Assembly (NCBI RefSeq): GCF_029962835.1
Contig: NC_080590.1
Span: 70,023,501 to 70,087,500 of the forward strand
DNA length: 64,000 nucleotides
Direction of reading: 5' to 3'
Origin: Magnolia sinica
Taxonomy: Eukaryota > Streptophyta > Magnoliopsida > Magnoliales > Magnoliaceae
A program made the translations under genes and the position numbers. Shown here in pieces: positions 21,661 to 32,517 of the stretch; within the stretch, counting starts at the first letter, position 1; each line of letters opens with the position of its first letter. The notes beneath the pieces were generated by a model, which saw only the letters and a program-made list of their open reading frames with translations, was not told the origin of the DNA and did not search any database.

Positions 21661-23936
21661 TGTAACATCCCAAAAAAATCCGTACAAAGACCCGAGTACA
21701 ACCTCAGGCAGAACAACCCAAGGACCGCATCCTGTCTTATAATTTAGACGGGATTTAATTAAGTACTAAATAATCAGTGGATTAAACTTGAGCCACCATT
21801 TATACAAATGGGAAGGCCTAAAACCATGAGTACCATTGACTCAATGTCATCTTAGGACCTAAGAGAAATCCCAAGGGCCTGTTGCTCTAAGGAGTACATT
21901 GAAACTCAGTAACGGACCTAGACTGCATGTCGAGGGTCCGATGACCGTGAAATTATATGAAGATGTCCGTCCTGCTGGGCTTGACAACCATCGTGGGAAT
22001 CAAGCCCATATAGTGTCCAGAAATGTCCAACTTTAGCCATGAGTGAAGTGCATGGGAAACACGAATATCCTTAGAAAATTAATTGAAACTTAAGTGAATT
22101 GGGCCATTCGCTCTTACACGAAGTTGAGGATTTCTGAAAGTTGGTTTGTGACCAGACTTCACACATGGAGAAAGGAAATTTCCCTGCACACATCCGTATA
22201 ACCGTGGCCCCAATTGGACACGTATGACCGTTGATCTGACACGAGCTCTCCACGGTCGATCGGCTTATCCGATTACACCGAAATCATGTCCTGGCATGGA
22301 TCCACTATCAGGGAGTGTACCATATGATGTAGATGAGTCGTGGGCCTCCCTATGAGCTCTGTTTGTCAGAAACGATCGCTCACCGGGTATAAACAATGTA
22401 TAAAGTGGCCCTAGGGCCATTTACATCACATTTGGGGCTATAAATAGCCCTCATTTCACTCTCTCACTCTCATATACGAATTTTTACAAACCCTAGGGGA
22501 GAGATAAGAGAAAAGAGACAGGAGGAAAGAGGAAAGACAGAAGAGAAACATTGGGAGATTGTTGCAGAAACCTTCTTCCACGAATCCATATGCCAAATCA
22601 CCGCCTCCTTACGCTACCAAACCTCTTCCGGCTATGAATTCGGGTAAGAAATACCAACCCTAATATCGATGTACAACTCCCGGATAGCTTTCGTTAACCT
22701 AGCTAACCAGTTTCATCATTTAGATGCACGGCGTTCCATTTTTGAAAACGTAGAATTTGGACCAAGTCCGAGTCGAGCATACTAATGAAAGACACAGAAT
22801 ATAAACGCTTGGGTCACGGTTTATCAATGCTTTCATGACGTCTAATGATTTATGTCTGTCTTGATTGTTGTCATATTGTCTTAAATACATTGTTTTTTGT
22901 ATAAACTTATGAACTGTGATAAATAAATGATGCACCCCATGTGTTTGTTGAAATGTTTAAATGAGCAATAGAAAGTGATTAGTGCTTGCCATGATTTCTA
23001 ATCTAGGATTCATCATTGTCATATGCATATAAATCTCTCTGTATAAAGAATTAATAAAATATATGTTGTAACTAACGTAGTCTATGTGTTTGATAAATTG
23101 TCTACATGAGAAAATTGTTGATGATTTGTATTTACTACGAGTATTAAGATAAGATTTTGATTGTCTTATACATATGTATAATTTCCTCTACGAAATCAAC
23201 TGATAAATGCATGTTGTATTAGCATGGTCTATGTGTTTGACAAAATTCCCACATGAGACATCCACATGGATTGTTTGTTAAATGCTGGGATAATTATTAC
23301 ACGTGGTTGTAAGCCACATTTGAGTAGGATTGGGGCTACGCTGTAGTCCAGGCAATCGGTAACAGTCCCCATTCATGTGGCTGAATTAGTCTCGCCACCT
23401 CGGATATATTCAACGAATCCGAGTCGCAAGACAATTATCAATGGTGGTTAGGCCACAAGGGGTGCTTATGCACTCCATGTCGATTAAGTCGGCGTGTGCC
23501 CATACCAATCTAACTTATCTAATAAACCGATTGGTTCATTGTATGTTGACCATGTATGGACACCATTGCTTGAATCTAAGGTACCCCCTACCGATGTAAA
23601 GGCTCATTTTAACCATGGTATCACGATCCGCTAAGACTCATGATCCGGGCATGGTGGTATGGGACACCGTATCCGAGCTGTCGGCCTACGCTGGGGTGAC
23701 AAGCCTCCCTGTAGTGACCAGTGAGCAATTAAGACTCGTGAACCGGGCATGGTGGTATGGGACACCGTGTTCATGCTGTCTGCCTACGTTGGGGTGACAA
23801 GCCTCCCCGTAGTGACCGCGAGCACAACTTCTTATAACTTGCCTATCGTATGTGTTTGACTAGGAGTGACGAACCTACTTGCCTATTGTATGTGTTTAAC
23901 TAGGAGTGATGAACCTAGATGAATCCAGAACATAGG
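21661..23936 (+). mobile_element. Gypsy LTR fragment, plus strand
   Basis: Starts TGTAACATCCC and aligns with the first about 2.35 kb of the LTR at 58287-61412, including TATAAATA at 22439-22446 followed by the CCCTAGGGGAGAG leader. It is cut at 23936, exactly where the minus-strand gypsy B LTR begins (TGTAACGCG). The last about 770 bp of this LTR are not present elsewhere in the window. Confidence 0.85.
23620..23830. repeat. Gypsy LTR ~100-bp tandem repeat (21661 LTR)
   Basis: Two copies of the unit with GTATGGGACACCGTATTC-like, AGCTGTCGGCCTACGCTGGG and AGCCTCCC(T/C)GTAGTGACC phrases, opposite in orientation to the copy at 12290. Confidence 0.85.
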
Positions 23937-26553
23937 TGTAACGCGCTAGATTTTGAGGGTTGAGCAAAGCTCCACTCCCGAGATCCAGCACATCACTTAT
24001 GCAACATAGATAATGATGTTTATATGTCATCCATATTAATGCATTAAACATAAGTGGGATTATACTAAAGCAACATATCATACTCCAGAGATAAGCATAC
24101 AGAAGTCTAAAGGTTATGTATTAAAATAAGTAAGCAATTTGTAACTTCTAGAGTATGATGGTGTAACAGGGTTTAATATATACAAGATTTGTTTCAAAAT
24201 AGACAAAATGGGAAAATGTAAGATGTCCACCTAGACAAGTATCCCGATATCCCAACGAATCAGCTCTAGGTCTACGCAGACCCGCCTGAAAGCTGACAGT
24301 AGGAGAACTCCTCCTCCTCATCCATGAAATCCTGCTCTACCTCATAGACCTCATCATCACCTGCATCTAAACCAATGTCTGGTTGGTGTTTTAAAACACC
24401 ATCCCAGAGTGGGAGTGAGTGATCAACTCATTGGTACTATAAGGCAAAGGTTAACATGTTATCAATTCAATCAAGCAGTAATGATAAAGGAGCATATCAA
24501 TCACTTCCTAACTACTCTTATTAATGCAGGGATGAAGTGCAAGTAATGATGCATGCCCTCACATCAAAGCTCCCTCAATAAGCAATGCCGACACCATATC
24601 GCATATGACCACCCTGCCTCCTGTGCGACTTCCACTCCTTTAAAGCACATCCTAACTAATATAGTGCTATGCATGGTCATGTCATACAGTAGATTTGAAA
24701 AGCTAGGGTACCTATCTTTATATCATTGACCTGAACCGAAGGATCCATCTAGGTTCGTCACTCCTAGTCAAGCACATACAATAGGCAAGTTATGGGGTCA
24801 TCACTCCCAATGGAAAGCAGTCGATAGGCAAGTTCATAATTTTATACTCACGGACACTACGAGGTGGCTAATCACCTCAGCGTAGGCCGACAGCTCGAAC
24901 ACGGTGTCCCATACCACCATGCTTGGCTCACGAGTCTGTATTGCTCATTGGTCACTACGGGGTGGCTGATCACCTCGGCGTAGGCCGACAGCTCGAACAT
25001 GGTGTCCCATACCACCATGCCCAGCTCATGAGTCTTAGCGGATTGTGGTACCATGGTTAAAATGGGCCTTTACATCGGTAAGGGGTACCTTAGATTCAAG
25101 CAATGGTGTCCATACATGAATATATAATGGGCCAATCGGTTTATTAAATAAGTTCGATTGGTACGGGCATACGCCGACTTAATCGACATGGAGTGCATAA
25201 GCACCCCTCGTGGCCCAACCACTGTCTATAATCGTCGTGCGACCTGGATTCGTTGAATATATCCGAGGTGGCGAGACTAATTCAGCCACCTGAATGGGGA
25301 CTGTTACCGATTACCTGGACTACGGCGTAGCCCCAATCCTACTAAGATGTAACAAGTAAATACATGTGATAATCATTTCAGCATTTGACAAATAATCCAA
25401 GAAAGTTCCTCATTTGAGCATTTCATTCAACACATTGCTCATGTTCCATACACTTGCATTTTTATCATAAATCGCATAGATGAAATTAAAATTACATGAA
25501 GAAAACTAGACATATGCATAAAGTGGTTGAGAATCCTATATTAATACACTTAATAAATACACTTCATCAACATTTTCTCATTCAGATATTTTATAAAACA
25601 CCTAAGTTACACTTCACCAAATACATAAACTAGATTAGTTATGACATATATTATAGCAAATTCCTTACACAAGAAGATCATCATGCATTCAACAAACATG
25701 AATCCTAGCTTAACAGTCATGGAAAGCACAAATCACAATTGCATGTTCATTCAAACATTTCAACAAACACATGGGATGCATCTTGTATTCAACATAGTCA
25801 CACATGTATGATATATTGAAAATGTCGTATCTACGATAATATGGCAGCAATCAAGTCAGACATAAATCATTAGCTGACATTGAAAGCATTGAAAACTATA
25901 ACCTAAATGTTTATAGTCCGGACCTTTCGTTAGAATATTCAATTCGAATGCGATTTGAATTCTACGTTCCCGAAAACGAAACGTCGGGCACTTAAACAAT
26001 GAAATAGGTTAGCTAGTTCGTCGATTATGCTATCTGGATTTCTAAATCAAGATTAGGGTTAGGTTTTCTTACCCAAATCGTAGATGACATGGATTGTGTA
26101 GCGAAAAGGAGAGGTGATTTAGTACATGGAGTAGCGGGAAAGAATCACAGCAACGATCTCCCAAACTATCTCTTCTCTCCTCAGTCTTTTCTCTTCTTTT
26201 CTCTCCTCTCTCCTAGGGTTAGAGAAATTCGTATGGAATAGAAATAGGGTGGTTTAAGGGCTTTATATAGGCCCAGAACTGATGCAAATGGCCCCAAGGC
26301 CCTGGTATACTTAGGTTATAACCAAAGGGTGCCTGTTTTGGACAAACGGGGCTCATAGAGAGGTCCATTACTCACTTACACCACAGTGTAAGTTCCCTGA
26401 CAGTAGATTTATGCCAGGATGTAATTTTTGTGAGATTAGATAGATCGATCGACTGTGGAGGACCCATGTCAAATCAACGGTCGAACTTGTTCAATAGGGG
26501 GCACCAATATACGGATTCGTGCAACAAAATTTCCTTTTCCCATGGGTGAAGTT
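23937..26553 (-). mobile_element. Gypsy B 3' LTR, distal part
   Basis: In element direction this is the downstream 2.6 kb of the 3' LTR of gypsy B, whose first 505 bp are at 40410-40914. The outer end reads TGTAACGCG on the plus strand. TATA-like TATATAAA (minus strand) at 26262-26269 followed by the ACCCTAATTC... leader. It contains the ~100-bp tandem repeat at 24840-25040. Interrupted at 26553/40410 by copia element 2. Reassembled length is about 3117 bp, matching the 3126-bp LTR at 58287. Confidence 0.9.
24840..25041. repeat. Gypsy LTR ~100-bp tandem repeat (gypsy B copy)
   Basis: Two nearly identical copies of the unit (GCGTAGGCCGACAGCTCGAA, GGTGTCCCATACCACCATG), period about 108 bp. Confidence 0.88.
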
Positions 26554-28871
26554 TGAAAGTGCCCTAGTTTGTCAATTAGCGTGAGCGTTAAGTCAGATAG
26601 ACAAAGGAGCCCCATGGGAAGATTGAACAAAGCGTCTGCCTCAACAAGATGTGTGCCTGAACTCGTCATAGGTAAATCTTAGCCTCACATCACATGTCCC
26701 AAAACATAAGGTAATTAAAACCCTTAATTGAACAAAACACCTTAGGGTTTTTGGTTTGAAAACTTTTTTTAAACTTCAGGAAAATCTTTAAGTTTTCTAT
26801 CTTTATCGATTTATCGACAAGTGGTTTGATAAAATTGAACACTGTTGTCGATGTCCTCGAAGCTCACTCGATATTATTGAAATGAGGACCAAAAATGTCC
26901 AACAACCACAAAGATATCTGGATTGAATTATCGATGGATCGATGGACTCATCGATATCATCAATGTTTGAATCTCGAGTCCATCGAGCCGACTCAATAAC
27001 ATCGACATCTGGCCTATTGTGTCTAAAGAACTGCTAAGGTAAAATCATATAATCCTCGATATATCGAAGAGCTCTTCGATATCATCGAAATTCAAATCTC
27101 GATGATATCGGAAACCCTTCGATGATATCGGATTAGGACACATTCATCCAGCAAGCTTTTTAGGATATTTTTTTTCTCGGAATGAGGGTCACTCGATAAA
27201 ATCGATATTCGAATCTTGATTATATCGAGGTATGGTCGATGTCATCGAAAGTGGACAACAAATGTCCAATAAGCTTATAGGAAAATTCCTTGGAATTATC
27301 GATGAATCGATACTGTCCTTTATATCATCAATATTCAAATTCCGATATTGAGTGATGCTCGATCATATCATATACCTGAAATATTTTCAAAGGCAAGTGC
27401 TCTCACATTTTCACATGTCGAGGAATCGAACCTCATGACGATGAAATCAGAGTTCGAAATCCGATGACATCAACACTCATTTAATTTTCTCGACCAGTTG
27501 GCAAAAAGTTTCAAAAGTGTTTAACAATTGAGTTCATGTCATCGAGTGGCCTGTCGATGCCATTGAGAGTATACGCTTAATGATATCGACCCTGCTCGAT
27601 GATATCGAACTCTGTCAAAAATATGACCGTTTTATATCCATTGGAACTTTTTGCCTATTTAATGAGAGTTTGCCCTTGGTTATTAGTAGAGCAGATAGAG
27701 AGCGCTTTTGTATGTTTAACCCTAGATCATATACCCTAAGCCTTTTCTCTCATGGGAGTTCATCCTCCAATTCACCCTCATCATTGACATTTAAGGATCT
27801 TGCAGCTACCACCTTAATGGCAAATCATTAAGCTGGGATGCCTTGAATGCGTAGATGATTGGAATCGCTCTATCTCCCTTATAGGAAAACATTTAATAGA
27901 GTAGGATTTCATCATAACCTTGACCCAACCTGTCACCATGTATTGGTACATCTTCTGAGTTGCGGTTCAAGGAAGCTAAAGATTCTTCGTCATCAAAGGA
28001 GGAGATCTTCATCAACGTGCTGAATGAGACTCATCTACTTATCTGTAAGTCATTAAAGTTTAGAAGACCCTTGAGATCATTCCTTCTGTAGGATTGGGTC
28101 TAAGGTGTTTCTCACCCCTTGCAAGTCCTCATAGGAGGCCTCCGACGGGAGTGTACGTGGGGGTGCTTTGTGTTGACTCTTGCTGTATGGAGAGCATAAA
28201 CTGGTTAGAGGTGAACTTGATTTAAACCCTCTGATTTGAAGTGAACCTGTTGTGAAACCTCCGTTAGGTTCCTTAAGTGGATCCTTGGCCTGTGTGGCCT
28301 AAAAGTCGGGTGTTGTGTGTTGACCCTTGCTCATGGGAGCAGAAACTGTGTCATGTAGACACGTTGTGTCAACCTAGGTGTAGGTTGTACTTGTTAGAGG
28401 TGAACCTGATTTAAAACCTCTGGTTTAAGGTGAACCTGTTGTGAAACCTCCTTTTGTGAGATCTAGTATACTCATGGGTTGAGTGCGTCCACCGAAAGTG
28501 GAGTAATAAGTAGTCAAACCACTATAAAAGTGACTATGTTTGAGATTACTATTGTCTTCTATTGTTTATGTGATTTCCTTAAATGCTTTTAGACCTGATT
28601 ATCTGAAATCACACCTCACACACACAGTCACATCCATCATAAACTGATTTACAACTTGTTATCTCTCAAATAGTTTTATGATTGGATCCTCTATTAGGCT
28701 TGGAAGCCTTTAGAGTTACTTTGAAGAAATCCTAATGCATGCATATTTTCTTAGGATAAGAATGATGGGATTTTAAAATTGTCGTAGAACATTAAAAAGT
28801 CTTATTCACCCTCCTCTAGGACATATTGGCATATTCCTACTTCAACTAAAGCAGTCATTGCCACAATTTCA
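26554..28871 (+). mobile_element. Element 2 5' LTR
   Basis: 2318 bp. U3 holds TCGAT palindromes at 26800-27600, then a TATA-like TATTTAAT at 27655-27662, and later the CCTAGGTGTAGG and GGTGAACCTGATTTAAAACC repeats (28200-28460). Differs from the 3' LTR by scattered substitutions and a roughly 30-bp indel (extra AGTGGATTGGGGAATGAAC block at about 39303 in the 3' copy). Confidence 0.9.
26800..27610. repeat. TCGAT palindrome array in element 2 U3
   Basis: Dense array of about 25 half or whole sites of the type TCGATATCATCGA or TCGATGATATCGA, spaced 15-40 bp, upstream of the TATA-like box. The 3' LTR repeats it at 38310-39120. Confidence 0.85.
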
Positions 28872-28873
28872 TT

Positions 28874-28885
28874 TGGTATCAGAGC
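28874..28885 (+). promoter_or_regulatory. Primer-binding site, tRNA-iMet type (element 2)
   Basis: TGGTATCAGAGC, intact, two bases after the LTR end. Confidence 0.93.
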
Positions 28886-28941
28886 GGGTCTCTCTTAAGG
28901 GCTTCACCGCCTAGAGAGTGTTCTTGACTGAAGTTGGTAAT

Positions 28942-30112
28942 ATGGCCAAAGGAGAGGGCTCATCAGTCACTAGACCTCCAGTATTTGATGGATCAAATTA
29001 TGCATATTGGAAGGCTAGAATGCATTACTTTCTGAGATCTCTAGATCATGATGTTTGGAACATTGTGGAAATAGGATATGTACCACCAACTGATCAAATA
29101 GTACTTGAAAATGGCACAAATATTGCCAAACTAAAATTTAAAGAAATATGGACAGCATTCGATAAAGAAAAACAAACATCTGAAGCTAAAGCTATGAATG
29201 CTATCTACTGTGCTATCCCAAGAAGTTTTCAATCAAATCAGTATGTCTGGGACGACCAAAGAAGCATGGGACTTATTAGAAACAACCCATGAAGGAACAA
29301 ACACTATGAAGAGATCCAAACTGCAACTCCTAAAATCACAGTTTGAAAGTCTCAGAATGGAAGAGCATGAGACCTTCATGGAGTTTCCCACAAAACTAAA
29401 CATCATTTCCAACTCCATGGGTGGATTAGGTGAAAAAGTTTCGGTCCCAAAAATCTGTAGGAAAATATTAAGATCATTACCGAAACGGTTTAATCCTAAA
29501 GTAATAACCATTGAAGAGTGTAGAAACATAGATGAGATGAAGGTAGAAGAACTAGTAGGTTCCCTACAAACATTTGAACTACACTTCAAAACAATCCCTA
29601 AATCCAAAACTACCATTCTCAAAACTTCAAAGAATACAACAAATGAGGATATTGAAAGTGAAAGAGAAAATGAAGATGAGGAAGTGGCCTTGTTGACACA
29701 ACGGTTCAGAAAGTTCTTTCAGAAAAATCGTGGCCATCCATTTAAAGGAAGACAGGTGGACAACAAACAATTCACAGGTAAATCTAGTAAAAAGTCCAAG
29801 GAACCACAATGTTATACCCGTTAAAAGTTTAGACACCTGTCCACCAAATGCCCAAATAGGAAAACCAAAGGAAAAGCGATGGCATCCACATGGGATGACA
29901 CGGAAGAGTCTAACTCAGAATGTAGCGACTCAGAGAGCGATGGAGGCCAGAAATCTCTGAAAAATCTTATGGTCTCCACTGCCTCAACCATTCTCATCAA
30001 AATCGAGAACATTGAAGAACCGCTGGCCACTGAATCATTTCCATCAGATAATGAGGAAACTGAGAAAGAAGAAGAAGAAGAACAGGATAAACTAAAAGAT
30101 GCTTACAATTAA
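28942..30112 (+). pseudogene. gag: Copia Gag N-terminal part (element 2)
   Basis: ATG at 28942 (MAKGEGSSV) then the F-D-G-S-N-Y-A-Y-W-K-A-R-M block of DUF4219/UBN2 Gag. A frameshift lies between 29198 and 29292; from there a single frame runs to 31294, with stops at 29822, 30110 and 30178. The first knuckle (29810-29851) has lost its second Cys (Arg) and contains the stop at 29822. An acidic Glu-rich stretch follows. Homologous along its length to 414-1570. Confidence 0.88.
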
Positions 30113-30960
30113 CTCTACATTCATAGTATCAATATCCTTAAAAGACTTGGAATAACTGAAAATAAAAATGAATTGCTGTAAAAAGATCTGGATAAAACAT
30201 TGGAAATCAATACACATCTAATTAATGATTTACAGCAGTACCACTCAGATAATGATAGACTAGAAGGAATCAATATCTTCCCTAAATCTGAGTCTGAAAA
30301 ACTAAATAAACAGATTGAGCTATTAAAAGATAAGAACATGCTCCTTCAAAATGAAAATCACACACTCCTATTTGATTTAGAAAAATGTAAAAAATCTGCT
30401 AAGATAAATTATAAGTTTTCCCAGAGTGGTGAAAAATTAGAAAAACTCCTAGTGATGGGTAGACCCAGAAAAGACAAAAGTGGCTTAGGGTATGATAAGT
30501 CTAAAACAAAATCTGGAAATGTAGCACCAATAGCTGAAAAATCTGCTGCTTCAGGAAGTAAAACAAGAACTACTCCAGTTTGTCATTCAAGTGGTGATTC
30601 TGGTCATTATAAGTTTGAATGCATGTCACCTAGGAGGTCTCAACACAATTTTGGTCAAAATCACACTAGTAAATATAAACTAAACAGAAAAACAATACAA
30701 AATGTCAGGAGTCCATCTAGGAATATGGATATGAGAAATACACATCCATCACCACCCAGAATGACTAACAGAATGAAGGAATTATTGAATCAAGTGGCAG
30801 AATTAAATAAGAAAACAAATAAATGTGTGAGACAAGGAAACACGATTCAGTTGCCCAACTTGATTAAAGAAACTAAAACTACCACAATTAAAAATCCTGT
30901 CACAAAATGGGTAGTGAAAGAAAAGAAAAATTGCCTTGTTACTCAATCAAATCATATAAC
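30113..30960 (+). pseudogene. gag: Copia Gag C-terminal part, coiled coil and second knuckle (element 2)
   Basis: Same frame as the preceding part. Coiled-coil-like segment 30200-30440, the S-G-E-K-L-E-K-L-L block, then a second knuckle-like motif (30581-30622) in which the second Cys is Ser. Basic, Asn-rich tail to the protease. The tandem arrangement knuckle, acidic segment, coiled coil, knuckle is shared with element 1. Confidence 0.82.
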
Positions 30961-31294
30961 AGGCAATGATGCTAAGTGGTACCTGGATAGCGGATGCTCA
31001 AGACATGTCACATGTGACAAATCCCTTCTTTCAAATTATTTAGATATTAATGATGGGATAGTCACCTATGGAGATGGAAGCACCGCTGAAGTAATTGGAC
31101 AAGGAATGATCAAAGGAATAAATTCGCTCCAAAATGAGAATGCCTTTTACATAAAAGGATTGACGCATAATCTTCTGAGCATTTCTAAAATATGCAACAA
31201 TGAGCATGTGGTTACATTCAACAAACAGGAATATGAAATCCTAGACCTATCAGGTAAACCAGCAATGAAGGGTTATCGCACAAATAATCACTGA
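30961..31294 (+). pseudogene. Copia aspartic protease and pre-integrase start (element 2)
   Basis: Continues the Gag frame, so Gag and protease were one polyprotein. Catalytic motif L-D-S-G-C-S-R-H with the Asp codon at 30986, then the LTHNLLSISKICNN block. Stop at 31292. No integrase, RT or RNase H follows before the aORF at 32037; the truncation point corresponds to that of element 1. Confidence 0.87.
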
Positions 31295-31579
31295 TATGTC
31301 ATTAAAAGCAAAGGTAAGGCTGATCCATATGCTTTGAATTTGAGCATGAAAAAACATATCCAGGTCATACATCTTGATCTGGATAGTTGCTGAAAAGATG
31401 CAATTTTGTTGAGGTCTTAATAATATAACTGAGGACTCTCACCTTAATCTTTTTGTATATAAACATCTTCATGTTTATAATTTTGGATTGTACAATACTT
31501 GTACTAATTTTTGCTGTGTATACTATTTGATACATAGGTTACTATACATGGAAGTTTGTCAAAATTCTGAAAATTGAAA
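31295..31579 (+). other. Non-coding remnant after protease (element 2)
   Basis: No reading frame. AT-rich, alignable with 2824-3089 of element 1. Confidence 0.6.
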
Positions 31580-31786
31580 AATATTCACCCTTGATATGTC
31601 GGTCAATAAATTATGTGGACTATCGATTAAATCGACCAAGCATCGATATCATCAACGCCCCTTTGGAATGGGAAAAGTCACATGATCGGGAGTGTCATTG
31701 AAGACATACTCGATAACATCGAATGGGGTCTATCGATATCCTCGAAATAATGTTCGATGATATCAAAGATCATCGCCCGATAAATA
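31580..31786 (+). promoter_or_regulatory. Internal palindrome cluster with TATA-like box before the aORF (element 2)
   Basis: TCGAT palindromes and half sites (for example TCGATATCATCAACG, TCGATAACATCGAA, TCGATATCCTCGAA, TTCGATGATATCAA) followed by GATAAATA at 31779-31786. This copies the layout of the LTR U3. The box is 258 bp before the aORF ATG at 32037. Probable internal promoter, inferred from layout only. Confidence 0.55.
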
Positions 31787-32036
31787 GCTAACGAGCGGGA
31801 AAAATTAATTTTTTGACTTCCCTGCTCAATTTTTCTAGGATTTTCTTCCGTGGCTTTCATCATTTGTCTACCTTAGGCCATTTAAGGTGTCTTAAATCAG
31901 GTAATCTCTAACACATACTCTTGACTCCTCAAAGTATACTTCGTTGTGTTAGGGTCTTTCTAATTGAAAATCTCAAGTTAGTTCTTAAGATCCTCAAATT
32001 CTTCTTTCCTTTGACATTTCCTTCTGAGTTGTTTTA

Positions 32037-32517
32037 ATGAGTAAGGAGAAAGGAAAGTCTCCTGCCATCGAAGAGTCATCTCGGCCTATTAGAATGAAAT
32101 CCGTGGCTTCAAGAGAAAGAGGAAGGGCTCAGGTTCAATGATCCCCTACACGCCCATGGAGCTCCTCTACTCGGCAATCATCTCGTGGAGAAGCTCCGGC
32201 TGAAGCACCAACACCGCCACATACTGTTGTGGGTCCTCCTCCTCACATACTTAAAAAATACTCAGGGAGGCGCTTGGTGTATGAGCGTAGGGTTGACAAG
32301 GAATATATAAAATCCTACAATATAGAAGCTCTATTAGAGGTAATCGACTGGCTACCTCTTCTTGATTTCGGGGGAGTATGTCATATTGAGCAGACCTATC
32401 GCTTCTTTGCATATTGTCATTCTCCAACACTAGAACCACCATCCTTTACTATCCTAGTTGGAGATGATAGTGTTGAGATTACTATAGAATCCATCACTAG
32501 CATTCTTGATTTAACTT
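32037..32517 (+). pseudogene. aORF first part, interrupted by a solo LTR (element 2)
   Basis: ATG at 32037 opens MSKEKGKSPA, a basic start, with one in-frame TGA at 32139; the same frame continues through R-L-V-Y-E-R-R-V-D and the first half of the PTPD (D-W-L-P-L-L-D-F, then Y-R-F-F-A-Y-C) to about 32517. There a 3.9-kb solo LTR is inserted; the domain resumes at 36393. Homologous to 55800-56040 (minus strand, element 3). Confidence 0.75.

Noticed and set aside
26800..27610. A CRISPR-like array in the regular TCGAT repeats
   Set aside because: Units are short palindromes with irregular spacing, in a plant LTR; no direct repeats of CRISPR length and no cas genes.
27580..27831. 83-codon frame in the element 2 5' LTR
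   Set aside because: Spans the TATA-like box and leader, and the counterpart in the 3' LTR is not kept as a frame.
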